This document shows positions 1 through 11,669 of a stretch of 64,000 nt of DNA, piece by piece. Under the pieces are notes generated by a model. That model was not told the DNA's origin and searched no databases. It saw only the letters and a list, made by a program, of their open reading frames with translations. How positions within the stretch are numbered: the stretch's first letter is position 1; every line of letters begins with the position of its first letter. The translations under genes were made by a program, and so were the position numbers. Location: positions 12,328,648 through 12,392,647 of the forward strand of contig JAKSZU010000031.1 of NCBI GenBank assembly GCA_026018925.1, in the 5' to 3' direction. The DNA comes from Tupaia tana. Lineage: Eukaryota; Chordata; Mammalia; Scandentia; Tupaiidae.

Positions 1-1790
1 TCTATCATCTGTCTATCCATCCTATCTCTGCATTTAGCTATCTGCTATCCATCTATGCTATGTATCCATCTATCCATCCTATCTATCATCTGTCTATCCA
101 TCCTATCCCTGCATTTAGCTATCTGCTATCCATCCATGCTATGTATCCATCTATCCATCCTATCTATCATCTGTCTATCTATCCTATCCCTGCATTTAGC
201 TATCTACTATCCATCCATGCTATGTATCCATCTATCCATCCTATCTATCATCTGTCTATCCATCCTATCTCTGGATTTAGCTATCTACTACCCATCCATG
301 CTATGTATCCATCTATCCATCCTATCTATCATCTGTCTATCCATCCTATCCCTGCATTTAGCTATCTACTATCTATCCATGCTATGTATCCATCTATCCA
401 TCCTCTCTGTCTATCCATCCTATCCCTGCATTTAGCTATCTGCTATCCATCTATGCTATGTATCCATCTATCCATCCTATCTATCATCTGTCTATCTATC
501 CTATCCCTGCATTTAGCTATCTGCTATCCATCTATGCTATGTATCCATCTATCCATCCTATCTATCATCTGTCTATCCATCCTATCTCTGCATTTAGCTA
601 TCTGCTATCCATCTATGCTATGTATCCATCTATCCATCCTATCTATCATCTGTCTATCTATCCTATCCCTGCATTTAGCTATCTGCTATCCATCTATGCT
701 ATGTACCCATCTATCCATCCTATCTATCATCTGTCTATCCATCCTATCTCTGCATTTAGCTATCTGCTATCCATCTATGCTATGTATCCATCTATCCATC
801 CTATCTATCATCTGTCTATCTATCCTATCCCTGCATTTAGCTATCTGCTATCCATCCATGCTATGTATCCATCTATCCATCCTATCTATCATCTGTCTAT
901 CCATCCTATCTCTGCATTTAGCTATCTACTATCCATCTATGCTATGTACCCATCTATCCATCCTATCTATCATCTGTCTATCCATCCTATCTCTGCATTT
1001 AGCTATCTGCTATCCATCCATGCTATGTATCCATCTATCCATCCTCTCTGTCTATCCATCCTATCCCTGCATTTAGCTATCTACTATCCATCCCTGCTAT
1101 GTATCCATCTATCCATCCTATCTATCATCTGTCTATCTATCCTATCCCTGCATTTAGCTATCTGCTATCCATCTATGCTATGTATCCATCTATCCATCCT
1201 ATCTATCATCTGTCTATCCATCCTATCTCTGCATTTAGCTATCTGCTATCCATCTATGCTATGTATCCATCTATCCATCCTATCTATCATCTGTCTATCC
1301 ATCCTATCTCTGCATTTAGCTATCTGCTATCCATCTATGCTATGTACCCATCTATCCATCCTATCTATCATCTGTCTATCCATCCTATCTCTGCATTTAG
1401 CTATCTGCTATCCATCTATGCTATGTACCCATCTATCCATCCTATCTATCATCTGTCTATCCATCCTATCTCTGCATTTAGCTATCTGCTATCCATCTAT
1501 GCTATGTATCCATCTATCCATCCTATCTATCATCTGTCTATCCATCCTATCTCTGCATTTAGCTATCTACTATCCATCCATGCTATGTATCCATCTATCC
1601 ATCCTATCTATCATCTGTCTAGCCATCCTATCTCTGCATTTAGCTATCTGCTATCCATCTATGCTATGAATCCATCTATCCATCCTATCTATCATCTGTC
1701 TATCCATCCTATCTCTGCATTTAGCTATCTGCTATCCATCTATGCTATGTATCCATCTATCCATCCTATCATCTGTCTATCCATCCTATC
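1..1790. repeat. 81-bp minisatellite array, about 22 units
   Basis: Direct tandem repetition of an 81-bp unit built from CTAT/CCAT tetranucleotides plus a constant core (CTGCATTTAGCTATCTGC). The array runs from the window edge, so its true length is unknown. Two units, with TCCTCTCTG at 401 and 1042, carry the same 7-bp deletion and lie 641 bp apart, which equals seven 81-bp units plus one 74-bp unit. This shows a higher-order duplication of an eight-unit block. Because 81 is 27x3, long open frames run through it, but they are low-complexity translations and not genes. Confidence 0.95.
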
Positions 1791-2014
1791 TGTGTATCCA
1801 GCTACTATCCATCTAGCCTATCTATCTATCTGTCTATCTATCCATCCATCCATACTATTTGTGTATCTATCTCTTTATTATCAATCCATGCTACCTATCC
1901 ATCTATCTGTCCATCCTAACTATGTATCTAGCTATTGTCCAACCATTCTATCTACATATCCAAGTATCTCTTATGCATCTATTTTATATCTATCTATCTA
2001 TCTATCTATCTATC

Positions 2015-2045
<31 letters not shown>

Positions 2046-2046
2046 T

Positions 2047-2082
<36 letters not shown>

Positions 2083-2465
2083 CCTACCTATCTATCTCTA
2101 TCATCTATCTATCATCTATCCATCCCATCTACATATCTATTAACCGTCTATACTATCCATCCATCCTATCTATGCAAATATTTATCTGTTATCCATCTAT
2201 CCACATGTCTATCTATCCATCCTACTTATGTATATATCTATTATCCAACTATCCACCTGTCTATCAATCCATCTGTCTACGTATATATTTATCTATTATC
2301 CATCTATTCACCTGTCTGTCTATCCATCCTATCTATGCATATATCTATCTATTATCCATCTATCTGCCTGTCTATCTATCCATCCTATCTATGTATATAT
2401 CTATCTATTATCCATCTATCCTATCTCTCTGTTTATCCATCCTGTGTATCTAGCTATTTATTAAG
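1791..2465. repeat. degenerate TCTA/TCCA tetranucleotide repeat
   Basis: The minisatellite decays here into irregular tetranucleotides. An almost pure TCTA run spans about 1983-2110. Probably the ancestral sequence from which the 81-bp unit was drawn. Confidence 0.9.
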
Positions 2466-2579
2466 AATTCATGGTGTGTGTCTACTATCTAGTGTCTACT
2501 TTCAGCTAGTCTCCAGCAGGACAGCCTGGTTAAAAACACAATCCTCGTTTTTTATTTTTAGCTTTTATAAAAAAATTAT

Positions 2580-2755
2580 TTACTTAATACATTAATTAAT
2601 TTATTTCTATGTTTAAGTGTGGTATAGCATACATGCACTCACCAAAAAGAGACAGAGAGTGACAGAGGGAGAAAAAGTGAGAAAGGAAGCAACCAGGTCT
2701 GGGACCCAAAGTGCAGTCAGCCATAAGGGAGTCCAGCACCTTAACCATCATGCCA
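2580..2755 (-). mobile_element. SINE-B, minus orientation, old copy
   Basis: Reads on the minus strand as tRNA-like head, CT-rich body and AT tail. The complement of the head (AACCATCATGCCACCTGCTG) lies at the right end. Diverged, with no clear target-site duplication. Confidence 0.7.
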
Positions 2756-2871
2756 CCTGCTGACTCTGAAGACACAAGCCTTTGACTCAGATGCCTGCAT
2801 TTAAATCATATTTCCATTCTTTGCCATTTTTCAAACCTCACGAGATCTATAGAGGAGTGCTCTGAGGGATT

Positions 2872-3140
2872 TATTTATTTATTTATTTTTTATAGTAGAG
2901 AGTTTTTTGCTATAGGGCATGTGTGCTCACCAGAGATATGGAGAGCGAGAAAATGAGAAATCACTCCCCGGGAGGATGGCCACGCCACAATCCCTTTTCC
3001 TCCATTCTCCTCTCAGGATTTTGGGGACACACGGACATGCTCCTGGTATAAGTTTCAGGTTGCCAGGTCTGGAGTTCAAACCATGGTCAACCACATGGAA
3101 GTTCTGCACCTTAACATTACACCACCAGATGGAGCCCTGA
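2872..3140 (-). mobile_element. SINE-A, minus orientation, old copy
   Basis: T-rich tail complement at the left, then the diagnostic TTTTTGCTATAGGGC block, CTCACCAGAGA, the GAGAAATCA segment and AATCCC..CTCCATTCTCCTCTC, ending in a degenerate tRNA-like head. Confidence 0.75.
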
Positions 3141-3159
3141 AGATTTGTTTTATGACTCA

Positions 3160-3445
3160 TACTATTTTAGGTACAGGAGTCCCCGTTTATCTGTGATTTC
3201 ACTGTCCATGGTTTCAGTTATTTGAGATCAACCACAGCTCAAAAATAGGACAGGGAAACTTCCAGAACCAGATAATTTATAAGTTCCAAATTGCACACTG
3301 TTCTGAGTAGAATGATGAAAATCTCACTGTTCCTGCTGAACATCAATCACCCTTTTTTTCCTGCAAATCCTTGTGGAATACACTGTCCATCTACTGGTCA
3401 CTTAGCAGCCGTGTTGGTTATAAGATCAAAGGAACAGAATATATA
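3160..3445. mobile_element. pogo/Tigger-like DNA transposon remnant
   Basis: The string GTCCCCGTTTATCTGTGATTT..CCATGGTTTCAGTTA, followed by AATTGCACACTGTTCTGAGTA and CACTTAGCAGCCGTGTTGGTTAT, follows the Tigger-type consensus as I remember it. No coding capacity. The exact subfamily needs a RepeatMasker search. Confidence 0.6.
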
Positions 3446-3579
3446 GGGTCCCCTGAAAATAGGAATGGATTTCCCAATGGAAAGAGGGAGACGACCCCTG
3501 CTTTCTCACTTTCCCCCTCTCTCTTTCTGTCTCTCTCCAGCAAGTGCATGAAACTCTAGAAAATTAATAATAAAGCAGG

Positions 3580-3695
3580 GATGGGGGCCAGCAGATGGTA
3601 TGGTGGTTACGTCACTAGATTCTCACATGACGGACCACAGTTTGAGTCCCAGACCCAGAGGCTTGCTTTCTCTCTCTTTGTTTCTTTCTGTTTTT
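3580..3695 (+). mobile_element. SINE-B head, plus orientation, truncated
   Basis: Begins GGGGGCCAGCAGATGGTATGG, with a recognisable B box region (AGTTTGAGTCCCAGACC) and a CT-rich body. It runs into unrelated AT-rich sequence near 3696. Confidence 0.7.
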
Positions 3696-4011
3696 AAAAT
3701 TTATTTGTTTTACATTTATTCACTGAACATCATCACAGCATACAAAATGCAATTACCCATCCAGAATATACTGTAAATGTTATCATCAACAAATAATTTT
3801 CCATTTCTTGTTTTATATATATAAAATACATATATGTATATATTTTAATTCTCTATTTCTCCCCCTCTGCCATTTCCCACCCTCCTCTCACACTGTCTCT
3901 AGTATCTACAGTTGCTTTCTATTCCCTTTTTCCCCCACATTTAATTGATTCACAAAAATCTTAATTAATCTAAATACTTTAAATAGCAATTTCAACTATA
4001 TACATAATATA

Positions 4012-4061
<50 letters not shown>
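3696..4061. repeat. AT-rich dispersed repeat with (AT)n run
   Basis: The segment TTTACATTTATTCACTGAACATCATCACAGCA recurs in related form near 38200, 40220 and 49130, so it is a dispersed repeat of unknown class. It ends in a nearly pure AT dinucleotide run at about 4018-4061. Confidence 0.6.
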
Positions 4062-4062
<1 letters not shown>

Positions 4063-4199
4063 GCAAAGATGTCTCACTTTAGACATCAAATTCAATGAGT
4101 AGAAGGAACATACTATAAAGTAGCAGCTAGCTGATGCTATATAGCATACTATGGTCATTAAATAGGTATTTTTAAATATATTGTTTAATTTCAAGAAAA

Positions 4200-5960
4200 G
4201 AAGTTTTAGCTTTAATAAATCAAAATAAAAAAATGTTAAGAGAAATTTGCTTAAGACTTAAATACAGGAAACAGGTTAGGATTCTGTTCAAATAGTAGGT
4301 GCATGAACCTATTGACAGCTCAAGAGAAGAAAAAAATCCTTAAATCTGGAAAATCAAAACATAAAAGAAAATCAGTAATGTTTTAGTCAAAAGTCATAAA
4401 ATTCTGTTTCACCAGTTCAGTCTCATGTACTTAATCTCTCTTCTTTTGTGATCCAGTCTTCCCTTTTAAATTCTGGAAGTTAATATTCAACTCCAGACTT
4501 ATCCCTACCCTGAAGCTGGCCATTTTCTTAGTTGTTTTTGAACTCTTATTTCTGTGTGTCTGTATTTAGTTTTCCTGATACAGAACTCCCTTCAGAACTT
4601 CTGAGAGAGCAGGTCTGGTGTTGGTAAATTCTTTCACGTTTTGTTTATTTGAGAATACTTTTGTCTTTTCTTTCCACATGTAGGATAATCTTATGGGGTA
4701 TAGTATTCTTGGCTGAAATTGTTTTTCACTTAAAGTTTTGAATGTATTTTCCCATTCTTTCCTTTCTCGCATTGTTTCCAATGAGAGGTCTGCTGATATC
4801 TGATGGGATACCCTGTTAAGGTAACTTGACATTTATCTCTTGCCACTTTTAGTATTTTGTCTCTGTCTGTGGTCTTGGTCAATCTGGCTATAATGTATCT
4901 TGGAGAAGATCTTCTTGGGTTGATTCTATTTGGGGGTCCTTTGTATTTCTTGGGATTGGATCTTTGAGTACCATTCTAGGTTTGGAAAATTTTCTTCCAG
5001 GATTTCGTAATATAAATTATCAATGTCCTTATTAGTCTTTTCACCTTCTGGGATACTGATTATCCAGATGTTTGGATGTTTGATGGTATCTAGTATTTCT
5101 CATATATTATTCTCATTCTTTTGTGCTATTTTCTCAGTCTTCATGGTGAATTTTTCCAGGGCAGAGATTCTGTCTTCTACGTCTGAGAGTCTATCTTCTA
5201 TATGATCTAATCTGCTTTTAATATTTTCAAGGGAGGTTTGATTTACTATATCAGACTTCACCTCTAACAGTTTCATTTGATTCTTTTTTTTATGGTGTGT
5301 ATTTCCTCTTATACTGCAAGAACTTCCTCACCTCCTGGAACTCATTGGCTCTTTTCTCCTGCATCTTCTGAAGTTCATTGTCTCTCTTCTCTTAGCTGTG
5401 TCATTATGAATATTCTAAATTCTTTATCAAACATTCCATGAGTTCCATTGTACTGTCAGTGGATGAAGAAGAGTTGTTCTTTTCCCTTGGGGGAGAGGTA
5501 TTTTCTTGGTTTCTCATATTTCTTGTGCCTCTGCAGTGATTTCTAGTCATCTGATGGGTTATACCTTTCTTCCTAATTTCTTGAATTTTAATCTGAGTAT
5601 TCAGAGGTGTGCAGGAGGAAGTGATCTGCAATCTCTTTGCAGTACTGTTTTTCTCCCTTTGTGCAGCAGAATCAGTGGGACTGAAGAATAGTCTGACCCT
5701 AATACCATTCAGATGTTTGGCTACTGTTCACTTAGACCTGTCTAGATACTCAGTGCATGGAGGCTGGGCAGCAAAGTGGTGAACATAAAAGAAAAAGGAA
5801 AAGAAAACAAAGAAAAGAAGAAAATAAAAAACAATTTTTTAAAAAATTACCTTTTTTAAAAAAAGCAAAAAAACAAAAACCAATTAAAGCAATTTTTCCC
5901 AGATCAAATATAGGAAGCCTCTCTGAGGGTCTGTGCTTTTGCCTCTCCACTTGAGAATGG
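4200..5960 (-). mobile_element. L1 retrotransposon 5' region, antisense, decayed
   Basis: Contains the antisense L1 landmarks AGGTCTGCTGATATCTGATGG, ATAATGTATCTTGGAGAAGA, TTCTTGGGATTGGATC and TTTCTTCCAGGATTTCGTAA, typical of the L1 region upstream of and at the start of ORF1. All frames are broken by stops, and the open frames seen (60-88 codons) are fragments. Confidence 0.75.
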
Positions 5961-6670
5961 GGTCTGGAGCATGAAGTCTCAGCAGAAAATTTTCATTAGT
6001 CTTAGTTCCTCGAAGGAATTGTTCTCAACTGAAATGCTGAGGCTTGCTTTCTCACTTTCCCTGTCTACTCCCAATAACAGCTAAGACCTAAGAACCAAGA
6101 TGACCCCTTCAAAGCCAATGGAGGTGGTTAGTTACAAAAGCAAAGACTGCCCCTGAGGTCCATGTAGTTATCTTTGCATTCACTCATCATTGGCTATCAC
6201 TGAACCATCGTCACCTGCAGACAGCTCTTGGTAAGGACCCTGGTGAGCAGTGTCTTCCCGAGTTCTGAGCTGGTGCCTTTGAACCTGCTGGGTCTCCCAC
6301 GCCCATGGAGCAGAACTACTGAGCAGGTGTGCCAGCCTCCCTCCACAGTCCAGGACTCTCACTGGTGCTTGCTAACCACCCTGGTTTCCTCATCCTCCTC
6401 ATGGGTGTGCATTGGCTGGGACAGGTCAAGGCAGCTCTGGAGCAAGTGTGCACTTATCCATGACTTCCTGGTTGTGAAGTCTGGAATCTAAACTCCCAAG
6501 CCATTTGCTTTTGGCAAAGCGATGCCAGTCGAGTTCACATTTTCCACTTAAAGACATTGCCTCCAAGTTGGGACACAGGAAGTCAACAGGTGGACGGCAG
6601 GTGCCCACATCTCGCAACCCTTTTGGCTGGGGTGTCCACTGAGGATTGTTTCATTGTCCTGAAGAGAACA
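5961..6670 (+). promoter_or_regulatory. putative XG promoter / 5'UTR region
   Basis: About 700 bp of repeat-free, moderately GC sequence directly upstream of the XG start codon. No CpG island and no TATA box at a position I can defend. The transcription start cannot be fixed from sequence alone. Called only from its position before the signal-peptide exon and its unusual lack of repeats. Confidence 0.35.
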
Positions 6671-6731
6671 ATGGAGCCCTGGTGGAGTCTCTCCTTGTCC
6701 ATGCTCCTGTGTTTTCTGATACATGCTCAAG
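6671..6731 (+). CDS. XG: XG exon 1: signal peptide
   Basis: The ATG opens a 20-residue signal peptide, MEPWWSLSLSMLLCFLIHAQ, with a hydrophobic core (LSMLLCFLI) and a plausible signal-peptidase site near HAQ/G. It matches the start of human XG, which has the same MExWWxL opening and a CFLxHA end. The exon stops one base into a codon at the donor G|GTAAGA (6732). This exon fixes the gene as XG and not CD99, whose signal peptide is unrelated in sequence. The upstream context (AACAATGG) is a fair Kozak site. Confidence 0.85.
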
Positions 6732-7173
6732 GTAAGAAGCGTTGGGCTTTGAGGGTGAGCTGTGAGACAAAGAGAGATGGATAGGAGGGAGAAAGTGGGA
6801 AGAGGTGCCAATTTTGGGTCTGGGATTTAGATCTGGAAAAACAAGGATGTGAGCTAAGAGCATTTAGATAGTAACTGTGTTCTCTGCTTCTGGCCCATGT
6901 ATGTCTCGTGCATTTAAAAAGTGCCTTACTATATGGGATGGTTTATGCACCACTGGGTGGATGGGAAATGTAAGTCATGTGTTTCTCATGTAAAATACCA
7001 GTTCTGCCTATTTTTGTATGTTAAAATAGAGTGGGAACATAACTTCATCCTGGGGAGAGCTTACCAAAGATTGGATTTGTCCAAAGGGTGGTATCATAGA
7101 TGCAAACAAACAAACAAATTAAACCTTTTCATACATACTAACATTAATTTTTGCAAATTAGAATAATCTGAAT

Positions 7174-7267
7174 TGTTGGGGGTTGTACGTTGTGTGGTGA
7201 TTAAGGTCACTGGACTCCCACATGGCTGTTCAGGGTCAAGTCCCAGACCTGGTGGCTTGCTTTCTCA

Positions 7268-7309
<42 letters not shown>

Positions 7310-7375
7310 GTCACTGTCTGGCCAAATTATAAATAAATAGATAAATAAAGTTAAATAAAATAATTATTTAAAAAA
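7174..7375 (+). mobile_element. SINE-B, plus orientation, with (CT)n
   Basis: tRNA-like head with GTGATTAAGGTCACTGGACTC and GGTCAAGTCCCAGACC, then GGCTTGCTTTCTCACTTTC, a pure CT run at about 7267-7304, GGCCAAAT and an AAATAAATA tail. This is close to a full SINE-B. Confidence 0.85.
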
Positions 7376-8040
7376 AAGAATCATCTGAACTGTTCATGAA
7401 CTTTGACATTAACTTGTGTTCTGTCTCTCTCAGATGCCAAGAATGGGTTGTTTTTCTTTGTTCATTTCCTTTTTTTGGTTCTTTGGAAGTCCTAGTTAAG
7501 AAATGATAATGATCCTCTTAAGTGTGGGATTTGACCATCAATTACTTTTTGTTTTTCTGGGGGTGTGGTTTAACATTGCGATTCCTGAGAATGAAGTAGT
7601 CATCTGAAACAAGTTGAGATGTGTTGATTCTTAGGAATGAAAATATTTTATTCAGAGACTTCTGTGATGGCCTTTCCTGCTTATCTTGTCTAAGGACAGT
7701 TGTAAGGAGGAGCTGGTGGTTTGTGGGCATACAGTATTCAGGGATAGATCCTGGCGTAGAGAGCTCAGTCTTCAGCTCCATCTTTCTGCTCCTTGGTGTT
7801 GTGCTTGGATTTTGCACAGTACATGGACCCCCAAAAATGCATTTGTAGGGAGATACTGACCCAATATCGATACGAGAGCTGAAGTTGTACATGCAGAGGT
7901 GTTCGATAGCAACCGAGCTCCCTAGAAAAGTGCTTTTGAGAATTTATACTCCTTGCAGGACAGCCAAAGTTCAACCACAGTTCTTCTGGCAGACCAACTT
8001 CTGCAATGTGCAGTGTATTCCATCCCTTTCTTTTTCTCTC
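7376..8040. other. XG intron 1, no feature recognised
   Basis: Unique-looking intronic sequence. Short open frames on both strands (up to 116 codons) show no family resemblance. Confidence 0.5.
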
Positions 8041-8045
8041 TTCTT

Positions 8046-8305
8046 CCATTTATTTTGGAGATTTTTGCTATAGGATACATGCACTCACCAGAGACAGAGA
8101 GAAACAGAGAGACAAAAAGTGAGAAATCATCTCTCACGGGGGGGATGTCCATGATGCAATACTTTCTCCTCCATTCTCTTTACAAGATCTTGGGCAAGCA
8201 TGCATGTGCACTTGGTATGGGTTTCAAGCCATCAGGTCTGGGACTTGAGCCATGGTCGACCACCTGAGAATCCAGCACCTTAACCACCACCTGCTGGACC
8301 CTCTA
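8046..8305 (-). mobile_element. SINE-A, minus orientation
   Basis: TTTTTGCTATAGGATACATGC, CTCACCAGAGACAGAGAG, GTGAGAAATCATC and a degenerate head complement ending at CACCTGCTGGACCC. Confidence 0.8.
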
Positions 8306-8324
8306 CATTATTTTAATGATAGTA

Positions 8325-8505
8325 TTGCTTCCTAAAGACTGCAATCCTTACTCAGCCCATGAAGGTACTGTGTTTGATATTCTTTTACAGATGGGAAAAC
8401 TCAGGCACTGGGAGGCTCAATCATTTGCCCACGACCACACTGCTGTTCAAAGGGAGAAGGACTTAAATCCAGGCAGAGGGCTCTGTGCTCTGAGCTATAA
8501 CCGAT
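8325..8505 (+). mobile_element. MIR element
   Basis: Contains ACAGATGGGAAAACTCAGGC, TCATTTGCCCACGACCACAC and a following GGACTTAAATCCAGGCAGAG, the core and 3' part of MIR, the ancient mammal-wide SINE. Confidence 0.75.
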
Positions 8506-9129
8506 GATCTATTTTACAAAGAAGGGATTTGCAATCTGCAAGGTTTATAGCACAGCAGGATGTCATGCGAGTCACATTTGCTGCTCTCTCATGTCTCTCT
8601 GTACACATCCCACTGTATACTGAGCCTCCATTACCCAAATCTCAATGGTCCTTCTCCAGGCAGGCTCTAATACTCAGGAGGACAGTAGAGGAAGGAAGAG
8701 AATGAGCCTGGGTCCAGGTGCTTTTGTGTCAGTAAGGTAGGCGTGCGGTGGTTGAGGATCATCTGCATTTTGAGTAGTTAATTAAATGCATGGATATCCT
8801 CCCTCCCCATTCTCAATATCACTAGCTGGGAGGCAGCACAAGATCATCATAAGACCCCAAACATATTCCAGGGGCCAGCAGGTGGTTAAAGCCCTGGACT
8901 CCCACATGGCCAAATGCAGTTCCCAAGAACCGCAGGGAGAGAGTGACTCAAACAGGATGCAGAAAATGCCTCCAGACCCAGAGGTCTTTCAGGATGTTGC
9001 ACTGGCAGTTGGATGAAAGTAAACAGGCTCTTTGGTAGAGGCATCTGACAAAAGGTCCACCGGAGAATGCTAGGTCCACACAAAACTTGTGTCGTCACCC
9101 CAGGGCTACTGCCTCAGTGACTCTCAGAC

Positions 9130-9490
9130 CCCAAAAATCCTGGGCATGCTTCTGGAAAACACTTGCACATCCACGTTTACTGCAGCATTATTCACAGTTG
9201 CTAAGACATGGAACCGACCCAAATGTCTGAGAACAGATGAATAGATTGAAAAGATGTGGCATTCTCTCCTGGCAGTTTTTGGTCTCCACCAGGTTTATGA
9301 CCATCTCAGGTCTATAGACACAAGAGGGGGAGTCAGAGAGAAGGGAGAAGGGTGTCTCTGAGAACATGAGCTGGGGAACTGATGTAACTGCAATGGGGCC
9401 TGGTTCCCCCAGATTTCCAAACCTGAGACCTCTGTACTCCACCAGGATGGCCAGTGCCACCATGATTTTTGATACTGCATCTCTCATGGG
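9130..9490 (+). mobile_element. L1 3' fragment, sense, diverged
   Basis: TTTACTGCAGCATTATTCAC, followed by GACATGGAACCGACCCAAATG and GAACAGATGAATAGATTGAA, is the end of L1 ORF2 as commonly seen in mammals. Confidence 0.7.
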
Positions 9491-9494
9491 TGTA

Positions 9495-9850
9495 TATCTG
9501 TTTTGGTTAAATTGTGTCCTTCCCCCTCAAAAAAGAAAAAGAAAAAGAAAACATCCTTGTTGAAGCCTCACATCATAAAGTGACTATTTGGAGACAGAGC
9601 CTTTAAAGGAGGGGTTAAGTTAAAATGAGGTCACAGGGGTGGGCCCTGATCTAACAGGACTGGGGTCCCTATGAGAAGAGATGAGGACACGGACACACAG
9701 AAGCACGGCCATGTGAGGACATCGGGAGAAGATGTGTCCACGCCTAGGAGAGGGACTCAGAAGGAGCCGGCCCTGCCTCCTCTAGACCTCGGACTCCAGC
9801 TGCTAAGACTGAGGAGAGGATAAATTCCTGTCATGCAAACCCTTAGTATA
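9495..9850 (+). mobile_element. MaLR (MLT1-like) LTR
   Basis: Order of blocks: AATTGTGTCCTTCCCCC, GTTGAAGCCTCACATC, ATTTGGAGACAGAGCCTTTA, GGTGGGCCCTGATC, GCCATGTGAGGACAT, CTCGGACTCCAGC and GATAAATTCCTGTC. This is the MLT1-type LTR layout. Solo, diverged, no internal region seen. Confidence 0.65.
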
Positions 9851-9877
9851 TGGTTTTTTTGTAAGTTATTATTATTT

Positions 9878-10125
9878 TTTAAGGTGTTTGTCATAGGGCA
9901 CATGCACTCACCAGAGAAAGACTATGAGAGAGAAACTGAGAAATCACCCCCCCAGGGGGGATGGACACACCACAATCCCTTCTTTTCCACTCTCCTCTTG
10001 GAATTTTAAGCTTGTGCCCATACTCACCTGGTGTGAATTTCAAGCTGCTAAGTCCAGGCTCGAACCACAGTAAGCCATGTGGGAGTCTAGCACCTCAACC
10101 ACCATGCTAACTGCCAGCCCCAGTA
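9878..10125 (-). mobile_element. SINE-A, minus orientation
   Basis: TCATAGGGCACATGCACTCACCAG, GAGAAATCACCCCCCCAGGGG and a head complement ending CTAACTGCCAGCCCC. Confidence 0.8.
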
Positions 10126-10631
10126 AGTGGCTATTTTTTAGGGAGACCTTAGAAAACTCATGTGAGTTCTTGTTGAGCAAAGTGAGGGCTACAGATCTCA
10201 AACCTGATCATCCTCTTAGGCTCAATGAGAAACATCATGTCTTGAACCCACCCACAGTCATACTTTGGGGTCACCCATGTATCAAGGAATCTACGTATCT
10301 ATGTCATCTGAGAAGGTTGGGAAGAGCCAGCTGTTCTTTCTTCTTGATGACAAAACACTTCTGCAGACACTGTGTCCTGGCGCTTCCATGGGCAACTCAA
10401 GAACAAGGTCACTGAGGAGTCAAGAGTAGGGACAACTGGTCGACCTTCTTAGGTGAGGCTTGACGGCCATAAATCCATTCACCACCTGGAGGCTGAGGCC
10501 ACAGTGGATCTGTGAGCCTGAGGGCTAACTGCTCAGCTTCACGGTCTGCAACCCCTGGGGAGGACAGAAGTTACAAAGTGCTGGATATTCACGTTGAGGT
10601 GTGGAGGGTGAGAATCCAGCTGTCTCTCCCT

Positions 10632-10876
10632 GTCTCTCTCTTTTTTTTCATAAGAGGGTTTTTTTATTAGCTTTAGGGAGTGTGCTCTCACCAAAGAGAG
10701 AGACAGAGACAGTGGGAGGGAAAGTGAGAAATCACCCCTGGAGGTGATGGCCATGCCCCAATCCCTTCTGTGTCTTCCTACCAGAATCTTGGGCATGCTT
10801 GCACATGTGCCTGGTGTAATTTTGAAGCCACCAGGTCTAAGACTTGAACTGCAATTGGCCATGTGGAAGTCCCTTT
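10632..10876 (-). mobile_element. SINE-A, minus orientation, old
   Basis: GGGAGTGTGCTCTCACCAAAG, GTGAGAAATCACCCCTGGAGG and GGTCTAAGACTTGAACTGC mark the complement of tail, body and B-box region. The A-box end is degenerate. Confidence 0.7.
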
Positions 10877-11239
10877 GAAAAAAAAGATTAAGATGTGCCG
10901 GGGACCAGCCTCGGCGTGGGTGGGTTATCTCGACGGAGGCGGTGCAGGTGAACAGAAGACAGAGGCCCCGGTGCCTTTTCATGCACGTCCTATGCCGGAC
11001 ACCCCCCCAGAGATTGCTCTCTGGGGAGTGACAACTGCTAGGAATCATCGTGCGTTTTTATTGAAAATGTGATACATGCAAGTAAAGGGAGAAGGGCTAC
11101 GTGTTTCAATTATCAGCTCATAAAGTTTCTAACAATAGGGAACATAGATTCTATTCAGGGTTGGATTAAGGGTGGGTCTAGTGCAGTTCCGTGACTGTAG
11201 GTGTGTCTCCATGGAATTGTAGGTGGGTCTCCATAGAAT

Positions 11240-11390
11240 GCACATGTGTATACCTGTCCAAGATTTTGGGAGGAGAATGGAGGAGAAGGGATTATGGCAG
11301 ACATGCCAGCCCTCTGGGAGTAATTTCTCGCTTTCTGTCTCTCTGGCAGGTGGACACACACTATCTAAAATCTCTCTTTAAAAAAATTTT
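11240..11390 (+). mobile_element. SINE-A body fragment, plus orientation
   Basis: CCAAGATTTTGGGAGGAGAATGG through CTCGCTTTCTGTCTCTCTGGC. The tRNA-like head is missing. It lies directly before a full young copy. Confidence 0.75.
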
Positions 11391-11396
11391 AAAGAT

Positions 11397-11669
11397 GGGA
11401 CCAGCAGTTAGCGTAATGGCTATGTCGCTGGATTCCCACGTAGTCGACCGCGGTTCGAGTCCCGGACCCGGCGGCTTAAACTCACGCCGGGCGCGTGTGC
11501 GTGCGTGCCCAAGATCCCGAGAGGAGAATGGAGGAGAAGGGATTGTGGCGTGGCCATCCCCCCTGGGGGGTGATTTTTCGCTTTCTATCTCTCTGTCTCT
11601 CTCTGTCTGTCTGGCAAGCGCACGCGCCCTATAGCAAAAACCTCTCCAGAAAAAACAAACAAAAAAAAA
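11397..11669 (+). mobile_element. SINE-A, full-length, young
   Basis: Reference-quality copy. The A box TAGCGTAATGG and B box GGTTCGAGTCC both match the RNA polymerase III consensus. A body follows with GGAGAATGGAGGAGAAGGG, the self-complementary CCCCCCTGGGGGG, a (TCTC)-rich segment, CGCCCTATAGCAAAAACC and an A-rich tail. Derived from a tRNA head, but the parent tRNA is not assignable by eye. Confidence 0.9.

Noticed and set aside
1..1790. CRISPR-like array
   Set aside because: Repeats are contiguous with no unique spacers, in a mammalian genome.
55..2595. Open frames of 126 to 498 codons
   Set aside because: They are translations of an 81-bp tandem repeat (divisible by three, stop-free by composition). 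No start context, splice logic or protein family.
11397..11470. Possible tRNA gene (A box, B box)
   Set aside because: It is the tRNA-like head of a SINE. The cloverleaf stems do not pair well enough, and the element continues into a SINE body and A tail.
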